64,000 nt of DNA, from assembly GCF_009727055.1 (NCBI RefSeq), contig NC_052350.1:20811862-20875861 (forward strand). The letters run 5' to 3'. Position numbers and translations under genes: made by a program. Numbering within the stretch: position 1 is the stretch's first letter; every line of letters starts with the position of its first letter. Below, one piece after another: positions 60,074 through 64,000 of this stretch. The notes under the pieces were generated by a model. That model searched no databases, was not told where the DNA came from, and saw only the letters and a list, made by a program, of their open reading frames with translations. The DNA comes from Benincasa hispida (lineage: Eukaryota > Streptophyta > Magnoliopsida > Cucurbitales > Cucurbitaceae).

Positions 60074-61572
60074 TTTAGATTTAAAATCCTACCATAAGAA
60101 GCATGTTACATGCATTGAAAGTATGTTATAATCTGTTATAATATATAGTATGCATGTTAGGACTTCTTGTATTTAATATAAGTGTTATATTAAATATTGA
60201 ATGCCTTTATGTATGTTATGGATGTTTAGTATGTCTAAAATTTTATAAAGTGTTATAAAATTGGGTTAGACATTTAAAATCCATAAAGAATAGCTGCATG
60301 CTCACATAGTTTTAAATAGTTAAAACTTATAAAACTCAAGTTACAAACTCAACTAGTATATAATCCTGTCTAAAGCTGGGGGTACTTAAGTTGACGGTTT
60401 ACGGAACACCTCCTACCTGGGGATTATAGCCGAATTATTGAGCGTTGGTAACCGGTTTTATGAGCACACGTGAGCGATGTGAGATAATAAAAGGGTTTAT
60501 CATCTAGACATCATAGGTTAAAATCTAATTATAAGCGTTATACTTGGATAAACCACATAGACTTAGGGTTGTTTTATTAGTCGGAAAAAAAGACCTAAGT
60601 ATAAATCTACCCAATAGAACATTTCAGTGGCAGTTGAATAACTTCTATATAATAGAGTTATTAGAACATTTCAATGGGAGATTAATAACATATACCATAC
60701 GTTATTTTTAGCTCTCACGTCTCTAAGAGTTCACAGTCGAGATTTAAGTGGTACTTCATGTCACCTTGGGAGTGACTTTCATACGGAAAGTATTTTTTAG
60801 CTTAAATCTAGATTGCGGTGAATAAGAGGAAGTTGTTCAAACGTAAATCAATTGTTTGATATATAGATTTCAACTGCCATGTCTCCACATAGTTTACACC
60901 GTGAGATTTATATAACGCTTCGTGTCACCCTGGGAGTGACCTCCTTACGGAAAGTGTTTGTATGAGTCAATAACAAGGTAAACGGAGGGAGTTGTTTATA
61001 GTAAGTGGGTGAAGGATATGTGTCAATATATCCTGCGGTCTCTTCAGTTAGTTTGGACCGTGAGATTTTTATGTTGCATCTGCTGGTTTGCTTTAGGCCT
61101 CTGTTTCTAGTCGTTTAACGACGGCTATCCTCACGGAGGGTTGTAACATAGGATTCGAAACAACTCAAACTCCATAAATGGATAGGATTTCTTAAGTCCA
61201 TTTCCAACTTTGACTCTCCATTTCAGTAGCATAGTTGGGGCCGACCTCTGACATTTGAAAACGAAGGGTTACACTTATGTAATTATTAAGAGTGTTAGTA
61301 ATTTCTAACCAAAAACGATAACTAAACGACTATAGGAATAAGAGTTATTCCGGAGGTAATAGGAAAAAGAGTTATTCTTGAGATAGTGTTTGGTCAAAAT
61401 TGTTTGCTTTAGTGAATGAGTATCTGACTGCCCCTCGGTAGGACATATTCTAACTCACTAAAGTATCGTTGCAAATAAATAATGGTTGTGGATACATTAT
61501 TACTTTTTGATAAAACTTGATTTTGGATTTAGTTACAATTTTCTAATTAGAATTTGTTTGAATTTTATCAGC
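60074..61572 (+). other. Continuation of the outer Copia leader
   Basis: No gene is seen. It contains repeated text GTCACC(T/C)TGGGAGTGAC near 60760 and 60924 and CGGAAAGT(A/G)TTT near 60785 and 60949, an internal duplication of about 165 bp. Gag begins at 61573. Confidence 0.5.
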
Positions 61573-62088
61573 ATGTCGAATTCTTCTAGAATACTCACTT
61601 CCGAATTAAATAACACTAAAATCAAATCAACAAACAAATTACTAGTAGTTGATTGCACCAAAAGAGTTTTAACAGAGGATTGTCCTCTATCTCCCAACTC
61701 ATCTAAAATATTGAATTATATAGATGAAAATGCAAAATTCGAATAACAAGTTAAATATGATTTACTTGTTATCGAAGCATGTTTAGTGGAAAACGATAAA
61801 TCTGGATATTAATTCAGGTGTCGCTACTCATGTTTGCACTATCTCACAAGAAACAAGTTCCTGGAGACAGTTGACAGAAGGTGAAACAATCTTTAAGGTA
61901 GGGACCGGGAAGGTTGTTTCAGCTAAAGCAATGGGAGATATGAAGTTATTTATAGGAGATAAGTACATTTATTTGAAAAATGTATATTATATTCCTTCTA
62001 TATCTCTTGTTTGCTAGAAAAAAATTATAAAATTTATTTCGAAAATGATGAAGTGTTCATCAATACAAGAAGTAAACAGATTTGCTGG
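61573..62088 (+). pseudogene. Outer Copia gag start and protease, truncated
   Basis: 61573-61746 opens like the gag of this family (MSNSSRILTSE, LLVVDCTKRVLTEDCPLSP) but lacks nearly all of gag. From about 61810 the protease region reads ATHVCTISQETSSWRQLTEG, KVGTGKVVSA and LKNVYYIPSISLVC, then a stop, and on to ENDEVFINTRSKQICW. In place of the DSGATNH motif it has SGVATHV, and the DSGA aspartate is not visible. The Copia sequence stops at about 62088 and CACTA transposase resumes, so IN, RT, RNase H and the 3' LTR have been lost. Confidence 0.75.
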
Positions 62089-62340
62089 AGTTTTCATCAA
62101 AGTTCTCAACGACTGGAGTAACAAATCGTTTGACATGTTGCTGGAATTGTTAAAAGCAGTATTTCCAGCTGGCATCGCTCTATCTACTTCCTTTTATGAA
62201 GCTAAGCGAAAATTGCGTGATTTAGGCCTAGGTTATGAGTCTATTCATGCGTGCAAATATGATTGTGTATTGTATTGAAAAGAATTTGCAGATTTGCAAC
62301 AATGCCCCGTTTGTGGTTGAACTTGGAGTTTTTGTGTGTT
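62089..62340 (+). pseudogene. CACTA transposase, second piece
   Basis: The frame reads VFIKVLNDWSNKSFDMLLEL, then FPAGIALSTSFYEAKRKLRD, LGLGYESIHACKYDC, a stop in VLY*KEFAD, LQQCPVCG and another stop. This is the well-known stretch of TNP2-type CACTA transposases (LNxWSNKSFDMLLELL, LGLGYExIHxCxNDCxL, CPVCxxxR) that lies downstream of the piece at 45735-45942. The stops and the absence of the catalytic core make it dead. Confidence 0.85.
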
Positions 62341-62927
62341 TATAAATGTTTATGAAGTTCGAATGTGTTGTGGGGGTGGGTCGAGATTGGTTTAGATTGT
62401 TTTGGGGAGAAAGTTTGAGTTTTATGTTCTTGTTTATGAGTTTGGTTTAGATTGTTTGTTTATGAAGTTTGGTTGGACGATTATGACATTTTTTAATGTT
62501 TTTGTTTATGAAGTTTGAATGTGTACATGTTTAAAGATTATGACATTTGAATGTTTTTGTTTTATTGTAGGATGCAATTCGGAGATGAGGTTGGACGATT
62601 GTTCAAGATGTTGTGTTCCAGACGTTGTTTTCTTTTATGTATTTATTGACGTTGTTTTCATTTTATTTCTTCCATTTATTTCTGAAAACAAATTTCTTTT
62701 ATTTAGTATCGACTTTGTTTTATTGTAGGATATTGTAACTTTTCATTTATTTGTTATAAGGTGGACTTTGTTTTCTTTGTTTTATTTATTATGTGGATCT
62801 GTTTGAGTTGATTAATGATATTTTACAGGATATTCAAATCAAATTTAAAAAATTAAACATTAAAAATTAAAATTAAAATTAAAAGCCAATATTCAACTAA
62901 TGAAGGAATTCTCCATGCATATTTTAG
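62341..62927. other. CACTA interior, no gene seen
   Basis: T/G-rich sequence with repeated GTTTATGAAGTT(T/C)G words (62348, 62461, 62506). The remainder of the transposase coding sequence is missing. The small frame 62519-62728 has no recognisable domain. Confidence 0.5.
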
Positions 62928-63190
62928 CGCGTCGGGAGTTCCCGTAACTCTAGACTGATAAAACAAACCAGAATTCCCGACGCATGAAACAAACTGTCGA
63001 GAGTTCGAGAACTCCCGACGGATAAAACAGGGCGTCGGGAGTTGTTTGAAGAACTCCCGACGCCCTGTTTTATGCGTCGGGAGTTCCTCTCCCAACGGAT
63101 TTTTCCCAACCAAACTCCCGACAATCCATTTTTCATCGGGAGAGGATCTCCTGACGTGTTTTCCACCCTTTCCCGGTGAATTATGGCGTC
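62928..63190. repeat. Right subterminal repeats of the CACTA element with long hairpin
   Basis: At least eight copies of GTCGGGAGTTC/GAACTCCCGAC words in both orientations. 63011-63043 and 63052-63084 are inverted partners over 33 bases with one mismatch, separated by the 8-base loop GTTTGAAG. The core 22 bases on each side (63022-63043, 63052-63073) match perfectly. Confidence 0.85.
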
Positions 63191-63215
63191 AGGAGAAGTG
63201 CGATTTCTTGTAGTA

Positions 63216-64000
63216 TTTTTAGATTCATTTTAATAAAATTTTATAGTTTAACTAAAACCACGTATTAATTTGAAGGTTAAATTATTAAAACTATCCCTGA
63301 ACTATATAGGGTTGTTTCATTTGTAATCCTTGAACTTTCATTTTAACCCTAAATAACTTTTTACTTAAAGTCTACTTATCAAAACAAGTCTAAACGCATA
63401 CACAAAAAATAAATAAATAAAGACACAACTTTAATTCTTTCATTTATGTTATTTTTGTTAATCTTAGTCTGCAATTCTTTTTTTTTTTTTTTTCTATTTT
63501 AGATTTGTTCAATTTAACAACAGATAAGCATTCGCAAACCTTTTCTACAAAAACCTTCAAAGGTTGTTTTAAAAAACCTAAATTCTAGGGTTAAAACGAA
63601 ATCAAAGTAATTGAAACAAACTACAAAGGGAAAAATCTTTTATTATTTCCCTCGCCCCTTTTAATAGAATGGTGTATTTCCAATCTAACTGGATTTTAAT
63701 TAATAAAATAATAAAAACAAAATTCTAAGTATACATGAAAATTTGATCAATATAATTTAATTTAAGGGAAATTTTTAAAAATGAAAAAAATAAGACAAAC
63801 CAAAATAACAATTTAATCCTCTCTTATAGAAGCTTATACAAATCTATCCACGTCTATTAGAAATTAATAAAATTCTATCACTAATAGATGTTGATAAAGG
63901 TCTATCAGTATCTATTAATATATTTTTTTACTATTTCTATGAATGGTTTGACATTTTTTTCTATATGTGAAAATTGTCTTTTAATTTTAATTTAAAATCT
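63216..64000. other. Intergenic tail, no gene seen
   Basis: AT-rich DNA with a poly-T tract near 63478-63493. A CTATCA/TGATAG-type dispersed repeat (63842-63918) is similar to the one at 3306-3360. Wording near 63283-63345 (ATTATTAAAACTATCCCTGA, TGTAATCCTTGAACTTTCA) resembles a dispersed non-autonomous element. Confidence 0.5.

Larger units (their letters stand above)
44492..63215 (+). mobile_element. CACTA (En/Spm) transposon with nested retrotransposons
   Basis: The left end is CACTACATGAAAAA at 44492. The right end, reverse-complemented from 63215, is TACTACAAGAAATCGC, with one change from CACTA. Both are flanked by TTT, consistent with a 3-bp target duplication although low in complexity. 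Subterminal GTCGGGAGTTC/CTCCCGACG repeats occur at both ends (44534-44670 and 62928-63180), as expected for CACTA elements. Parts of a TNP2-type transposase lie inside at 45735-45942 and 62089-62340. Most of the 18.7 kb is Copia sequence inserted into that gene. Confidence 0.8.

Overview
This is a plant nuclear window of about 64 kb. It is AT-rich, with long introns, poly-T tracts, many MITEs and nested retrotransposons. The best-supported protein, a sucrose-phosphate synthase, matches the cucurbit type as I remember it, and the repeat families also fit a eudicot of the Cucurbitaceae. The family assignment is inference; I could run no search.

Only two genes look intact. The first is a 13-exon sucrose-phosphate synthase on the + strand (5203-13002, 1060 residues), one of whose introns begins with GC instead of GT. 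The second is a 4-exon heptahelical PAQR/adiponectin-receptor-like membrane protein on the + strand (33384-36668, 350 residues). I see no functional link between them.

Layout: 1-5202 is MITE-rich upstream DNA. 5203-13002 is the synthase, whose last intron is swollen by repeats. About 13490-17640 is an element with inverted ends that carries a broken plant-mobile-domain (MAIN-like) gene on the - strand. 17640-27236 holds MITEs, a tRNA-like SINE and two eroded LTRs. 27242-31376 is a solo LTR interrupted by a second LTR, and this stretch contains two copies of a 38-bp sequencing-library junction adapter, so the assembly there is not trustworthy. 33384-36668 is the heptahelical gene. 37777-43383 is a MITE split by a short-LTR Copia element (37869-42757). 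44492-63215 is a CACTA (En/Spm) transposon of about 18.7 kb. Its transposase gene was split by a + strand Copia element (45943 to about 62088). The LTR of that element was in turn split by a second, - strand Copia element (47789-56753), and its leader by an LTR (57992-60073).

The most unusual structure is a set of tandem arrays built around CGATCG/ACGATCGTTTAG words, with periods near 108, 40 and 57 bp. They lie in the long leaders between primer-binding site and gag of the nested Copia elements, and looser versions lie in their LTRs. All retroelement and transposase reading frames seen here are broken. No tRNA, rRNA or CRISPR feature was found.
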